Below are positions 11,584 through 24,197 of a stretch of DNA of 64,000 nucleotides, in pieces. The stretch is from contig JAKUCV010001690.1 in NCBI GenBank assembly GCA_028386065.3, forward strand, positions 1 through 64,000. The letters run 5' to 3'. The stretch comes from Turnera subulata (taxonomy: Eukaryota; Streptophyta; Magnoliopsida; Malpighiales; Passifloraceae). Position 1 is the first letter of the stretch; every line of letters begins with the position of its first letter. Made by a program: the position numbers and the translations under genes. The notes beneath the pieces are model-generated. The model was not told the DNA's origin and searched no databases. It saw only the letters and a list, made by a program, of their open reading frames with translations.

Positions 11584-11880
11584 TTAAGTATTATTATTTT
11601 CTTAATATTATTCAATAGCATTTCTATTGTATTTTTATCAATAACTTGTTAATGCCATTTTTAAATCTGTTCATGTTCGTTTTCCTTACACAAGTAGTTA
11701 TTATTATTTTCTTAATATTAGTCAATTGCATTTCTATTGCATTGTTATCAACAATTTATTAATGTCATTTTTCAATTTGTACATCTTCATTTTCGTTGCA
11801 CAAGTAAGTATTATTATTTTCTCAATATTATTCAATTGAATTTCTATTGCATTTTTATCAACAATTTATTAATTTTGTTT
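11584..11880 (+). repeat. ~110-bp imperfect tandem repeat, about 3 copies
   Basis: Copies begin near 11584, 11700 and 11807 with a TATTATTATTTTCT block, followed by TTTCTATTG, TTTATCAA, TTATTAATG and a CACAAGTA end. A diverged fourth start is possible near 11406. The frame at 11737-11946 lies inside this array and is not considered a gene. Confidence 0.75.
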
Positions 11881-12444
11881 ATAAGTTTTTGCAGGAAAAT
11901 AAATATTAATATATTAGATGATCTGATCGTAGAAAAATATTTTTAGACAATTCAAGACAGGGTTCCCAAATTATGAAATGTTTTATTAATATGATAAGAA
12001 GTATTATTCATATGATAAGAAGTACAACGTTTTAATCTATCCTTTTCCATGTGTACTAGTTTTTTTTTTTTTTTTTCTCTTTGGCTCTTTCCAAAGAATG
12101 CTTTTCCAGTTCTGTCCAAATCAAGTAACGGGTATATAATATATATATAAATTTCCAATTTTATATGGAGAACAAATCCTAGTGGCAGCGGGTGGTACTG
12201 GTAGGCAATAGAAAACAATTAAAAAATAAGTAGATATAAAAATAATACCTCAAGTCAAAGGAAGCAATATAGAATCAACTTGGATGGTTAGTGTGGGGGT
12301 GATGACGAGCCTTTCTGGACCCCTATATATGTGGTAGATGCACCACCAATTCAAATGTATCACTCGAAATAGATACATGATATAAGGCTTTTTAAGGTTA
12401 TATATCCTCACCTCACCTCAGCTGTATCTATCTATCTATCTATC
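11881..12444. other. P450 upstream region
   Basis: AT-rich sequence with a long T-run (12060-12076) and a TCTA microsatellite (about 12427-12446). A second TATA-like stretch, CCTATATATGTGG, lies at about 12321-12333. No gene is supported. Confidence 0.4.
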
Positions 12445-12450
12445 TATAAA
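12445..12450 (+). promoter_or_regulatory. Candidate TATA box of the P450 gene
   Basis: TATAAA directly follows the TCTA microsatellite and lies 40 bp before the ATG, which would leave a very short 5' UTR. The alternative at about 12321 would give a more usual leader. Neither can be confirmed without transcript data. Confidence 0.35.
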
Positions 12451-12489
12451 CACCCAATAGAGCTAGTTGGGGTTAATTATTTTGTCAAT

Positions 12490-14169
12490 ATGAGCATGGC
12501 CGTGGTGATTCACGCAGCTGCTGTTATTGAAAGAATGCTTAATCTCTCATCCCTTCCCCTCATTCTTTTAGCGTTGTTATCTGCTGTTTATGTTATCCTC
12601 TCTTCATCTAAAAAGAAGGCTGATCATCTCCCACCAGGTCCCAGGCAATGGCCCATCATCGGCAACATCCTCCATATGGGAAAACTGCCCCATATCTCCA
12701 TGGCACACTATGCCAAAGCTCATGGCCCTCTAATCTCTTTGAGGCTCGGTTCTCAGCTTGTTATAGTCGGGTCTTCTCCGGAAGCCGCAGCTGAAATCCT
12801 GAGAACTCAGGACAGATTTCTGTCCGCAAGGAAGATTCCAAGTGGGATGAAATATAAGCATGTTGACCATGACAGTATGTCCCTTCTTTGGGCCACTAAA
12901 TGCGGCGAGGGGTGGAAGAATCTGCGAACACTGTGCAGGAACGAGCTGTTTTCGGGGAAAGCAATAGAGGCCCAAGCCAGTTTGAGGGAGAAGAAAGTGG
13001 GGGAGATGGTGGAGTATGTAAGAAGCAGACAAGGACAAGTTGTGAGCATTGGGGATTCGGTTTTCACCACTGTTTTCAACACGTTAACCAATGTCCTCTT
13101 CTCCAAGGACTTCATTAATGGATTGGAACACAAGGGATCGGCTGCAGGTGGATTGCAAAGCCTTACTAGTAGGTTGGTGGAGTTGTCTGCTGTCCCAAAT
13201 GTGGCCGACTTTTATCCCATATTTGCCGGGTTGGATCCACAGCGGCTATATGCAAGGCTAACCAAGACCTATGAAGCAGCATGTGCTTTATGGGCACCTC
13301 ATATCAGGGAAAGAAGGGAAACCCATGTCCCTGCTGCAGGTGGTGATCCTCAGGATTTCTTGGATGTTTTTCTGGAGAATGGATTTGACGACCATCAGAT
13401 CAATTGGTTGCTAATGGTATATATATTATTATAATATACTCTAGTATCTCTTCATTATTAATTATCGTAGTACGTAGGTTTTTTTTTTGTTTTTAATTAG
13501 TACTGCTAATTAATTAATTATGTATGTATATGGGGTTGGGGTTGGTTTTGCGCGCAGGAGTTGTTTATTGCAGGGTCTGACACTATAATTGCGACAGTGG
13601 AGTGGGCAATGGCTGAGCTGCTGAAGAACAAGCAAGTCTTGAACAAAGTATGCGAGGAGCTAGCAAGGGAAATAGGCCAAGACCAGCAGCAGCTCAAGGA
13701 ATCCCACGTCTCTCAACTCCCTTACTTGAATGCATGCGTAAAAGAAACGCTAAGGCTGCACCCACCTGCGCCATTACTGGTCCCTCGCCGAGCTCTTGAA
13801 ACCTGTGAGGTCATGGGTTACACCATCCCTAAAGATGCTCAAGTGTTTGTCAATGTGTGGGCAATCGGGCGCGACCCCTCGGCGTGGGAGGACCCCTTGT
13901 CTTTTAAGCCTGACAGGTTTATTAGCTCAAGCATGGACTACAAAGGTCAGAACTACGAGTTCTTGCCATTTGGAGCGGGAAGAAGGATTTGCCCCGGCCT
14001 GCCCATGGCCAGTAAGCAAGTCCCCTTGATTCTGGGCTCTTTGTTGCATTACTTCCATTGGTCTCTCCCAAATGGAGGGGATCCTTCCAAGTTGGACATG
14101 AGTGAAAAGTTTGGGGTGGTTCTGCAGAAGGAAAAAGACATGCTCTTTGTTCCCAACCCAAAACCTTAG
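12490..14169 (+). CDS. Cytochrome P450, CYP71 clan, CYP80-like
   Basis: Two exons, 12490-13416 and 13558-14169, joined across a 141-bp phase-0 GT-AG intron, give 512 residues, normal for an A-type plant P450. A hydrophobic anchor spans residues ~20-38, followed by the PPGP hinge (48-51). The C-helix WKNLR (142-146), I-helix AGSDT (314-318), KETLR K-helix (371-375), FKPDRF (425-430) and the haem loop FGAGRRICPG (447-456) with Cys454 are all present. The protein should be an ER-anchored, NADPH-P450-reductase-dependent monooxygenase. The C-terminal half (I-helix context, PRRALETC, haem-loop flanks) most resembles CYP80 enzymes, which in some plants hydroxylate or couple benzylisoquinoline alkaloids; CYP76 is the main alternative. 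Substrate cannot be read from the sequence. No alkaloid-pathway neighbour is present. Confidence 0.93.
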
Positions 14170-15236
14170 CTTACCATTATCATAAAATAATTGATCAGTA
14201 ATAAGATCAGTAGCGCAGTTCAAATTAAGCCAATTACAATCTCAAGTCTTGCCGTCAATTTCTTATTGTGCATGAGTCCATCTCTTTTTCTTCTTTTAAT
14301 TTCTTGATAAATCATAAGGTTTTATTAATTAGAATGAAGAAGAGTTACAAGGCAACAAAAACAGTAAAATGGCATGTTCAGAAAAAAAAAAAAAAAACAG
14401 TAAAATGGCAGAAACAAAATAAAATCGCCCGAAAACCCCACCACAGGTCCTATAACATATCTCGACAAACTCATTTGGATCCAAAAATCGAAAAACTATT
14501 CATTCCAGTCCTATAACGTTTAAAAAGAATACTAATTGAGTCTCCCACTATGTTTTCGTCTAATTTTCTGTTATCTTTTAAGTATGGGTCAAAATGAGCT
14601 GTTTTCCATACAATCTTATTACTATTCCTTGGTAGGCACCCAACCAAACGAACTTTGTAACTTTGTAAGAGTGTGCCTCTGTTAACCACGATTCTAAGGA
14701 AATCCACCAAAGTCTCAACAATCATCTCACACCGGCTAGACAGGGGATTGGCATGTTCCCACTGACTATTCCACTTGATATAGATTGTTCAGATCTCACC
14801 TTTCCCTGTACATTTTTCTTTTTTTACTATACTCTATGTATCAACCTATGTCATGAACATCCACTTTTGCAGCAGGAAAATGTAGCAGCGCCGACATGAA
14901 GCTTTGAAGAGTCTTTGGGTGTCTTCCACACAAAGAACGACTCTTTTGGGGGCGACTTTCTAGATAAAATGATGCAAAATAAATTCAATCGACTCTGGGA
15001 ACTTAAAAGATAATAATCACACTCTTCCGTCTCAATCAGCATTCCATTTTATATTCACAAAAAGCGTCATATACTCAAAGCAGCTACCGTATATATATGC
15101 CAGGACTCAAAAACCATATTAACCCCAGACTTCAAAGTAAGTTGGGTGGAGAAAGAGGTAGCAGTACCGACAAGCCCAAGTCAATCATATTAGACAGCAC
15201 ATACAGATAAGAAAAGAGAAATTGCATTATCATTAG
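14170..15236. other. Intergenic region between convergent genes
   Basis: Contains the 3' regions of the P450 (plus) and the glycine-rich protein (minus). An A-run with a flanking AACAGTAAAATGGCA duplication lies at 14360-14410. No domain-like frame is seen; AT-rich parts near 14480-14620 might be an old MITE but no terminal repeats could be paired. Confidence 0.4.
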
Positions 15237-16377
15237 TCACTTCCATCTCTTGCCAAACTTGTGCTTCCCGAACATATGCTTGCCAAACTTCCCATGCTTG
15301 AATTTGCCGTGCTTGAACTTTCCATGACCGGGAAAGAAACCTCCATGTCCATGATGAAACATACCATGCGACAGTTTGTGAGCACCATAAGCAGCAGCTG
15401 CAGCAGCAGCACCCCCAGCTAACAATCCACCCATGCCAGCTCCATGTCCTGCAATTTTATTTTTTGAAAATATACAAATTGAGAAGGGATAAGAAAATTT
15501 TCCGAAAAGGCTTATAGGTTAACAACAGTTGGATATTTCAGCAGCTGGTTGCAAGACAATGGAGCAAAAGCATTGAAGACGACACATTTATCAGATAGTT
15601 TCTGAATAATACCCAACACTTCTCTTTACCACACAAACTAATTCAATTTCTCTTTCCAATGATGACAAATCTCGGAAAATTCTGTGGATATTATTTAATA
15701 ACAGGATCTGAAGGTCAAAAAAGTTGTGTGCAACTACAGCATCCAAATCTAAAGGTAAATGTAGGTAAATTCAGAGCATTCTCAAGCACTGAGCTACAGA
15801 AGTTGAGAACAAAAATTCAAAAATGTATCTATCCTTGTTCATACAAACATCAGGAAGAGACAAGTTTTAGACAAATACCCTTTACTAGCATTAGAAGTAG
15901 TTGAAAAAGAAGGGACAATCAAGACCCTTTGGGGCTAAAGAATTGACCGTTGATGGTAGAATCAAGCAGCAAACGAAAGAACATATGGAAAACTGCCACA
16001 AAAGCAAATTGGATGGAAAGGTCACCAAAGGTACCTGAGTGATGAGGTACTGATGGGCCAGGATAAGCAGATGGAGGGTAACCACCATGAGGAGGGTAAC
16101 CACCGTGAGGGGGATAGCCACCGGGAGGGGGATAGCCACCGTGAGAGGGGTAACCATGAGGGGGGTAGCCACCGTGAGGAGGATACCCAGCTGGGGGAGG
16201 ATAACCTGCTGGCGGGTAGCCAGTTGGGGGATAACCATGAGGAGGATAACCATGGGGAGGAGGGTATGGGCCATGAGAGGCATATTGTCCAGCAGCATAT
16301 CCAGCAAGACTCGAAAACAGCCCTTTGTCTGTGGACTCATTATCATGCTTGTCGTTGCCACCACCACCACCCATCAT
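15237..16377 (-). CDS. Glycine-rich protein A3-like (GYPP repeats, KFKHGKF tail)
   Basis: Two exons on the minus strand, 16377-16035 and 15448-15237, separated by a 586-bp GT-AG intron that splits a Gly codon, give 184 residues. The N-terminus (MMGGGGGNDKHDNESTDKG) is charged; residues ~35-108 are tandem Y-P-P-x-G-G/H-Y-P-P repeats; then follow HHSG, a small hydrophobic Gly/Ala segment (LLAGGAAAAAAAYGAHKLSHG) and a His/Lys-rich tail of KFKHGKF and KFGKHMFGKH units. This layout matches plant glycine-rich protein A3 proteins, which are widespread and mostly of unknown biochemical role. No signal peptide is evident. The ATG follows a likely 5'-UTR exon. The gene is convergent with the P450. The antisense frame at 16053-16568 is a shadow of the repeats. 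Confidence 0.92.
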
Positions 16378-17320
16378 GTTTCTTCAGCGTGAATTCAATC
16401 TATAGGAAAGTTTTAAAAACATCAGCTGTGAGGGGAAAATATGTAAAGAGCATTTTGAGAGGAAGCATCAGGAAAAACTCAGCACAAGGACAGGAAAACC
16501 AACAATATGAGGAGGAATTAAGAAAACAATGGCACGGAAGTAAAGAAAAGAGCAGAGCGAAGTCTTGATACCAATACTACTGATTTCCACCGGACAAATT
16601 AACAAGGACCAGTCATGAATTCATAACATGTTAGTGTATACTCTATTATATAAATCCGAGATCAACAACTACAAAAGTAAAGATTGATTGTGTATAAGAA
16701 GTAAGAACAAACATCAATCTCTAACTATGGAGAGACCAAATTTGCAAAAAAAAAATCCATCAAAGTCTTCTTCGTCTATATATATTATGATATGATTAAC
16801 CTTGCAAAATCTTAAAAAAAAAAAAAATGTAATGTTAGCCGCATTGCATGGTAAGAAGATCGTAAAGAAACAAACATAAACAATACCAGCTACACAGCCA
16901 AAAAGAAAGAAAAAGAAAATTGAAAGAGGAGTAAGTGTTGAAGGCACGATACTAAAGAAAGAAGCATAGAGGGGGTATATATATATATATATATATATTA
17001 ATATATGTATATATATATATTAATATATGTATGTGTGTGTGTTGGGTGGGTGATAACAACACAGAAGCTGATGTTAATGCTCAATCATAAAAGAATCCTC
17101 CTTTTTCTGATAATGAACAAAAGGCATCATTCCCAGATCAATCACAAATATATATATTATTGTGTATAATAATCCCCACCATATATATAGAATAGAACTG
17201 AGCAAATTAAAACATATAATAGAAACACAATCGTGGAAACAAAAGAGGACCGGAGAAGATAGAAGAAATTAACAACAAATGCAAAAATATGGAGAGAGAG
17301 AGAGAGAGAGAAAGGGTACC
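16378..17320 (-). other. Probable 5'-UTR intron and leader of the glycine-rich protein gene
   Basis: On the minus strand a donor-like GTACCC at 17319 and an acceptor TTTCCTATAG ending at 16400 would frame a ~920-bp intron, leaving a short second leader exon (16399-16378) before the ATG. The block has no coding frame, a TATATA tract near 16977-17030 and a GA microsatellite at 17291-17311. The splice sites are inferred by eye. Confidence 0.5.
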
Positions 17321-17382
17321 CAAGCCAGAACCAATACGGAGGAGTTTGTGATGAGTTTGTCCTTTGCCCTTTGGAGAGAAAA

Positions 17383-17389
17383 TTTTATA
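17383..17389 (-). promoter_or_regulatory. Candidate TATA box of the glycine-rich protein gene
   Basis: The minus strand reads CCTATAAAATTTTC here, about 65 bp upstream of the proposed leader donor at 17319. It is a good plant TATA consensus in a suitable position. Confidence 0.5.
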
Positions 17390-17739
17390 GGCCAAAAAAA
17401 AAAAAAAGAACAATACGCTTCCCTGCTAATTTGGAATAAGAACTTTTCAGTTGTTTCTCTTAAAATTTACTATTAATTTATTATTATTATATATAGCCAT
17501 AGGCATCAATTCAAGAATACGTTTCTAAATCATCATCGACGTCGGATGTCGTATCGGTGTCTGTTGCGTGTTTTGTTAAACGCGTTTAGTTTACCATCAT
17601 GCCCGTCCATTTTGTCCGTTAAATTTATTTTCATAAAATAAAATAAAATTCAAACAAAGAATTAAAAAAAAGGAAAAGAAATAAAGAGATTATGACAAAA
17701 AAAAAATTGTTCATTAAATTTATTCTTCTTTCAACAAAA
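17390..17739. other. Upstream intergenic sequence
   Basis: AT-rich sequence upstream of the glycine-rich protein gene. It likely contains promoter DNA on the minus strand, but no specific site is recognised. Confidence 0.35.
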
Positions 17740-18022
17740 CCAAAACCCTCTTCAATCTTCTTCTCCCTTTTTCTTTCTTCTACTTCCTTATAAAACCCAA
17801 AACAAAAATAACAAAAATCACAAAATCAAAACTCTCTTCTCTTTCCTCTTCCTTCAACTTCCTCATAAAACCCAAAACCAAAAATAATAAAAATCACAAA
17901 ATCAAAACCCTCTTCTCCTTCTTCTTCCTTCTACTTCCTCATAAAACCCAAAACCAAAAATAATAAATCACGGAGTCAAAACTCTCTTCTTTCTTCTTCC
18001 TTATAAAATTCAAAATCAAAAA
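17740..18022 (+). repeat. ~75-85-bp tandem repeat, about 3.5 copies
   Basis: Each unit has AAAACYCTCTTC, a CT-rich block, TTCCTYATAAAACCCAAAA and an AAATAATAAAAATCACA-like end. Units begin near 17740, 17827, 17903 and 17977. The last is truncated and diverged. Confidence 0.8.
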
Positions 18023-18502
18023 CCAAGAAAAAAATATATTAACCCCAACCCATCGCTCCGCCACCTGCACCACCGTCAGTTCATCGTTTTGATAGGTAAG
18101 TGATGGCGACTAGATGGGAACGAGTGAAGACAGAGCAGAGGAGATAAAAATATAAAAATAAAAAATAAAAAGAAACGAAGAAAAAAAGGGGAAAGAAAGG
18201 CCCTCTCCCACAACCCCTTCCTCCACCACCACTCGCTCTAGGTCGGATCCATCCTCTCTCCTTCCGTTTCTTTCATTGTGGTTACGTTGGGTTGTGATTG
18301 TTGTGTTTTTCTGGACATTCGATGGTGGTATTCCCTATGTTGGGTTGTGATCGTAGTGTTTTTTCTGCAGATTTGGCGGTGGTGTTCTTTAAGCCACAGT
18401 GGTGAGAGGAGGAAGGGGAGGGGACAGGTTTTTTTGCGTCATTTTTTTGGTCGGTATTTCTTCTAATGAGTTTCTGGTTTTATTTTTGGGTGATTGTTGC
18501 TC
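18023..18502. other. Non-coding sequence left of LTR H
   Basis: Includes a short duplication around TGGGTTGTGATYG (18285 and 18343). No supported gene; the short plus-strand frame at 18278-18466 is Trp/Cys-rich low-complexity. Confidence 0.4.
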
Positions 18503-19698
18503 TGCATTGTAACAGCTCGGGTATTTTCATTTTTCCCAAGACTGTAAAAAAAATTTTATACAGTGATTTATCGATGAAATTAATCTTGGATAATTAATTC
18601 AAGGTAAATCAAGCATCGGATTTTGATACCGAGTCCTGCCCCACATTGGGGATTTTTCTGCGGATTTTCTGGACCAAAGTTGGTATTTTTCGGGTCCAGA
18701 AATCTTCAGAAAATCCGAGCTTAACCTCGAAAGAACGGACCAGAAATAAAGTTAAGGGGGTATATCAGTTATTCGTTGGTCCGGACGATACTCGCTCGAT
18801 TATGCAGATTTATCATACTTGCATGATTGAGGCAAGCGTCAACTTTGCAACTGCGTTATCTTTTCCTGAGCACCACCACCATGTCCGTTTCCATTGTTTG
18901 CTTCCTGAAACGCTGCATTCGTTGAACCAAGCACGCGGTATGTTTTATGGTAAGCCAGTGTCTTCTTCTATACAAATCCTGTGCCACTAACTCAAACACC
19001 TTCTATATAAACTGTGTTTTTCTCCATGGTCAAGCACTCAGTATACACATTCTTCCTTCTGCAAAAAAAAAAAAAACCATAACCCAGCAAACACAAACCC
19101 AGTATTCATCTACATTGCAAAAACAAAACCAGTGCAACCAAAGAAGAAAGAAAAGAAAGGAAAAGGAAAAAAAAAAGGAAAACAACACACACACAGGGCA
19201 AACGTTGTCATTTTGAAACAACCCATCACCCACACCCATCTTACTTGTCTTCTTCCTTTCTTCCTCCTCTTACATGTGCCACACAAAACTCGAGACCACC
19301 TGATACGACAGAAATCCTAGAATCAACATTAGAATTCCCACATATCAGATTGTGCTTCCCACCTTTAATCTCAATCAAACTAATGTAATCTCCACCCCTT
19401 ATTCCTCCTCCAATCAGCAAGAAAAGAGACAAGAAAGCTTTAACAACACAAACATGGCACCAATTCTGAAACCCTAATCAGCAAGAATAACAGAATTAGT
19501 ACCAAGAAAATAGAATCAGGACACAGGTTAAATAAACCTGATAAGTAAATCTAAATCCCTAATAAAAACCAAGAGAATCAGCAGTCAAGGGTTGTTTGAA
19601 TGACTCAAACTTGAAGAAGTCTAAAAAAGAAACTTTTATTATCAATAATCAATGGTCTCTAAAATAACATGAAAAGAACCTATTTATACTAAACTAAC

Positions 19699-21462
19699 TG
19701 TGAACACCCAAATTTGAACCCACGAATATTCTTCCCTTTTACATTTTAAACATGCTTGAACCTTAGGATTAATGAGATGATTTGGTCTTGAGTTAGGCCA
19801 TGATAAGAATTTAATTTAGTAGAATAAATATATTTTAGTAAATTTAACTTTTTGTGTTTGAACTCTAGGATTAATGAGATGATTTAATCTTAGGATAAAA
19901 ATATGTAAAGGTCTAATGAACTAAAATGTATTTTATTTCATTGCTTGGCTTTCTTATTTATTTTCAACCCAATTATATTGAGATGATTTATTCTTGGGTT
20001 AGGAATAAATTTAGAATTCCAAGTTAATGAGATATGATTTTTCTAGAGTTGAATAGCCCATAAACACATTACTTGTAGACTAATTTTAGCTCTGATTTTT
20101 GTGAAAAATCAAAGTTAAATCATCTTTTAATGGTAAATGTATTTTTAATATGATTTGTGCATAAAATGCGGACTTAATGTGTAATCACTTAATTGGGAGA
20201 TGATTGGGGGGAGTATTAATCAAGAAAAGAGGTGATTTTTAGGTTGATTAGGGATTAATTACGCGGTCGAATCAAATCAGGGAGGAATTAAGGGAAACCA
20301 AGAGAAAAAAAGGAAAGAACGGGAAAAAGCGGGGGTGCCGAGCGGCCATGGCGGGATGACCGCCGGCATTGGCGATCTTGGTGCCCAGAAATGCCCGATT
20401 TCCCTGATTTTCGCCCCAAATTTGATTCTACATGGCTTTGGCCCAGATTTTTTGTTGAGACCTTGGTCATTAAGCAGGTCCACGCCCCTATACTCCCTGG
20501 AACACTATAAATAGGACCTCCCATTCACATTTCAAGGGATCAATCTCTCTTTACACACACACCCCTAAGAGCTTCGTTGCTTGGAGAAACTCTACTTCTC
20601 CCAGCCTAGAAATATTTCTATAGGCAGAAACTCTGGAGAAATTTTGTTGGAAAACATCAAGAAAGAAGCAAATAAGAGGAGAACAAGAGGAGGAAGCAAT
20701 CAAAAGCAATCTAGGAGCCAAGAAGGTAGACAATCCGAGTAGAGGGACCTGATGCAATCAGTCACATAAAATAATTCATATCTCGATTTCTAGAAGTCAG
20801 ATTGTTGTGATCTTAGACTCTCTGGAAAGCTAAGAGAGGGATCTACATTTTGCTTTTGAGATCAGAAGCTGAATCAACCATTTATATTATTCAAAATCCA
20901 GTAGAAGACGACCCACAAATTCTGTCCAACAACCGAGATAAGTGTTCTAATCCCTTTTGATTGTGAATCTTATTGATTTCTATTTGCTGATGACTTGGTG
21001 TTGCTGAATGATGATTTTGTTGATGATGTGAGCGTTGTGATGCCATGACAAGAACTACATAGGCTTTGAACCCGATCGTCGGGGTACGTAGGTGGTCTCT
21101 AGTGGTGGAGACTCAAGCCCAAATATTTTTATTTTCCTTTTTGTTTCAATTTTATCTTTATGTGCTTTGTTTCTACACTGTACACACACTTGCACAAGGC
21201 ATCTATATGTTCTTAAATTTCACAAAGTTTCACCCCAACATGGATAAGTGCCTAACACCTTCCCATTCATGACGAACCCCCGGGCTCAATTTCTTTGGTT
21301 CGCCAACCGGTTGCTTTAAAATGGAGTCATGAAAGATTTTTCCTGAATTTTTGCCCTATAATAAAATTCGTGTGGTGACTCCAAAGATATTGGGTGTTGG
21401 TTAAGAAGAAGGTGTAAAGGATAGGTGAAGAGGCCCAAGTGATTTTGAGTCGGGTCTTCACA
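19699..21462 (+). repeat. Element C 5' LTR
   Basis: 1764 bp. Contains repeated GATTAATGAGATGATTT motifs (19769, 19870), a TATA-like ACTATAAATAGGACC near 20507 that is a plausible promoter, and a GACGAACCCCCGGGCTC block near its end. It diverges visibly from the 3' LTR, so insertion is not recent. Confidence 0.9.
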
Positions 21463-22615
21463 ATTGGCGACTCCACTAGGGATTCTGAGGGTTCAAGAAA
21501 CTTTGTGCAATCGTTGAATTTTGTATGCCTTTCTACGTGTCATCATAAGTGCCTTGCATTCATGATAATTGATGTGAAGCCTCTACCGTAAGAGGGCGAG
21601 GGAATCCAAGTCCGCCACATGCTTTCCTTAACCGATAGTGGCTTGAGTGAACCCGTTTCTCGATGCTTAGCAATGATGAGGATTAATGGGCCTTGGACCT
21701 CACGCGATATCCGTTATCACATGTGAGTAGGTCAAACTATTCCCTAGCGGCAATCTCTAGCCCCCAACCAACTGCATACAGTGAGCATCTTATGCATATT
21801 GAATCAATAAGTCGTACATGCATTTGGGTGATTATTATTGTGGATTCGTAAATAGAGTGTTTTTATTTCGATAAACTAGAAAAACTAATAAAAATATATA
21901 TAGGAAAGTGTATATTAAGAATATTTCGCTGGGCCCTCCCCGCACCCACTAACCGGCTAGCAGGACTGCCGTGCTAACTCTGTGCAGGGTACTATATTGC
22001 GTAGTGTAAATTGATGAGTCCAGTAACCAAACCCGTGATGAGTCCAGTAACCGAACCCTAGGAGTGTAAGTATACATGTTTAAGCCGATAATAAAATTTT
22101 TGGTGTTGCTCCCCCAATTGACATATATGTTCTGCCGGTCTACCTTGTCTTAGGGAATTCACATTTGCATACATTTGGCATTACATCACATGTTTTTCAA
22201 AGCACAAAACCGAATTGGAGCTAGGGTGTCCCATTTTTCCAAATCCTGACCCTCTGGGTCTGTGTCTTAAAAGAAAGAAATATAAGAATATTTTTGAAAA
22301 CTAAGAAAAATATTTTTGCGGATGCATCCCATCACACTTTTCCACTGCTTTCAAATGTCTTGAGAAAAAACAATGCTTAAGTCTAGGATCCCTGATGACC
22401 ACGAACTCTATCACTAGAATTGAACCCTTAGGGCACCATGGGTGAGTAGTACCTTGATTGGAAGGGGATGATGAAGATATTAGAGATGATGGATACATCA
22501 CAAGGCGATGAATCTCACTAGACAAGGAGATGTTGAAGACATTGGAAGTCATGGAGGTATCCTAAGGCGAAAGGTGGGAAGAAGGCAGAGGCAGTGACGA
22601 AGCATCAACTTAAGA

Positions 22616-23770
22616 CACCGAGGTGACTTTGGGCCTTCTCGTGATAGGAGATGTAAGCCCCAATATTTATGGAAGAAGAGGGGAAATGGGATGACATGGT
22701 TGGGCTTTCTTGTGAGAGGAGATGCAAGTCTGGGCGTTCTCCCAGGGAGGAAGATGTATACCCCGATTTTTATTCGTGAACCCAGTTGATGAGCCATAAT
22801 GAGAAGCTGAGTTGATGAACCGGGTTGATGAGCCGAGCCGAGGAGCCGAACTGATAAGCCAAGTTGATGAGCCACAATGAGAAGCTGAGTTGATGAACCC
22901 GGGTTGATGAGCTAAGCCGAGGAGCCGGACTGATAAACCAAGTTGATGAGCCGAGCCGGTGAGCCAAGTTGATGAAATGGGTTGGGAAACCAAGTGGGGT
23001 AGCCGAGTCGAGTTGCCAAGTTGAGATGCCAAGTTGGGAAGCCAGGGAACTAGGATGCAAAGCTGATGAGGGTTGAGTGTACAAGCTAAGACAAACTAAA
23101 CGGGCCTTCTCATGGGGAGAAATGTGATTCCAAATTTTGGGGGACAAACCATGAAGAATAACGCGTGAAGAAGATGAGATGAGATGAGGATGATATAAGC
23201 CCTGATATTTGTTTGCAAACCAAGTTAATGAGTTGAGCCGGTGAGCTGAGTTGATGAGCTGAATTGAGGAACCAAGTGAGGTAGCCGAGTTGAATTGTCA
23301 AGTTGCAATGCCATGTTGGGAAGCCAAAGAACCGGGATGCAAAGCTGAACCGAGCTAATAAGGGCTGAGTATACAAGCTAAGACAAACTAAAGGGGCCTT
23401 CTTGTGGGAAGAAATGTGAATCCCAGTTTTGGGGGAGAAACAATGAAGAAGAATGTGGGAAGAAGATGAGATGAGATGAGGTACGGTGAGGGGACAAGGA
23501 ATAGGGAGAACTGATGTTTGGGCCTTCTTGTGAGAGGAGATGTAAGCCTCAGTATTTATGATATGAGAGGTGAGATGTGGTGACCCGATTGGACCTCATT
23601 CAAGGATAGAGATGTAAACTCTAGTTTCTGTTTGTGAGCCGAATTGGGGAGCTAAGATGAAAAGCTGAGAGAAGAACCATACGTTAGGGGGGGGGGGGAC
23701 TGAGCTAACAAGTTGAGCTGATGAGCAACGTTGGGATATCGAGTGGGGACATTGCCATTGGGCCTTCTCA
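22616..23770. repeat. Element C repeat family 1: leader-plus-GATGAGCC blocks
   Basis: Two alternating motifs: a GGCCTTCTCGTGRGAGGAGATGTAAGCC unit (near 22632, 22702, 22733, 23102, 23394, 23522, 23762) and arrays of short AAGTTGATGAGCCGAGC units (22782-23045, 23222-23290, 23638-23735). Minus-strand frames full of Ser, Gln and Leu through this block (22549-23376) are by-products of the repeats. Confidence 0.75.
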
Positions 23771-24197
23771 AATAAACAAGATCCGAGCCCCAACAATTGG
23801 GACACAATGAGGATGACGGTGAGAGCGATGATGGAGACACGATGAGAAGACAATGGGGAGGGTTAAGAGATAATGGTGAAGATGACAGTGGAGATAATGG
23901 ATTCCAAGGGGTGAACAAGAAGTGCAAGTGAGAGTCAACTGGAAACCATAGATCGAATTGCTAAGTATGGACAGAATGACCGTCAAGAATTGGGAGAAGC
24001 AGGATAGTTGCTCTTTAGAGTCTAGAGGTTAAGTCGAGACAAAAGGGGAGATAACTAAATTCTATGTCCAACAATTAGCAATGCCATTATTTGTGCTTTA
24101 ATTTTTCACATAAGGAATAAAACTCTGATTTCCTTATCTTCTGTGGATATGGGGCAAAGTGTGCACGACTTCATGATATTCCATTGGATCAATCTAG

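Noticed and set aside
12490..13434. P450 frame ending at 13434 as a truncated gene
   Set aside because: The tail after 13416 is intron; splicing at GT 13417 and AG 13557 restores a full-length P450.
16053..16568. 171-residue Gly/His/Glu-rich plus-strand frame
   Set aside because: Antisense of the GYPP repeats of the glycine-rich protein gene.
22549..23376. Series of Ser/Gln/Leu-rich minus-strand frames
   Set aside because: They track the GATGAGCC repeats of element C.
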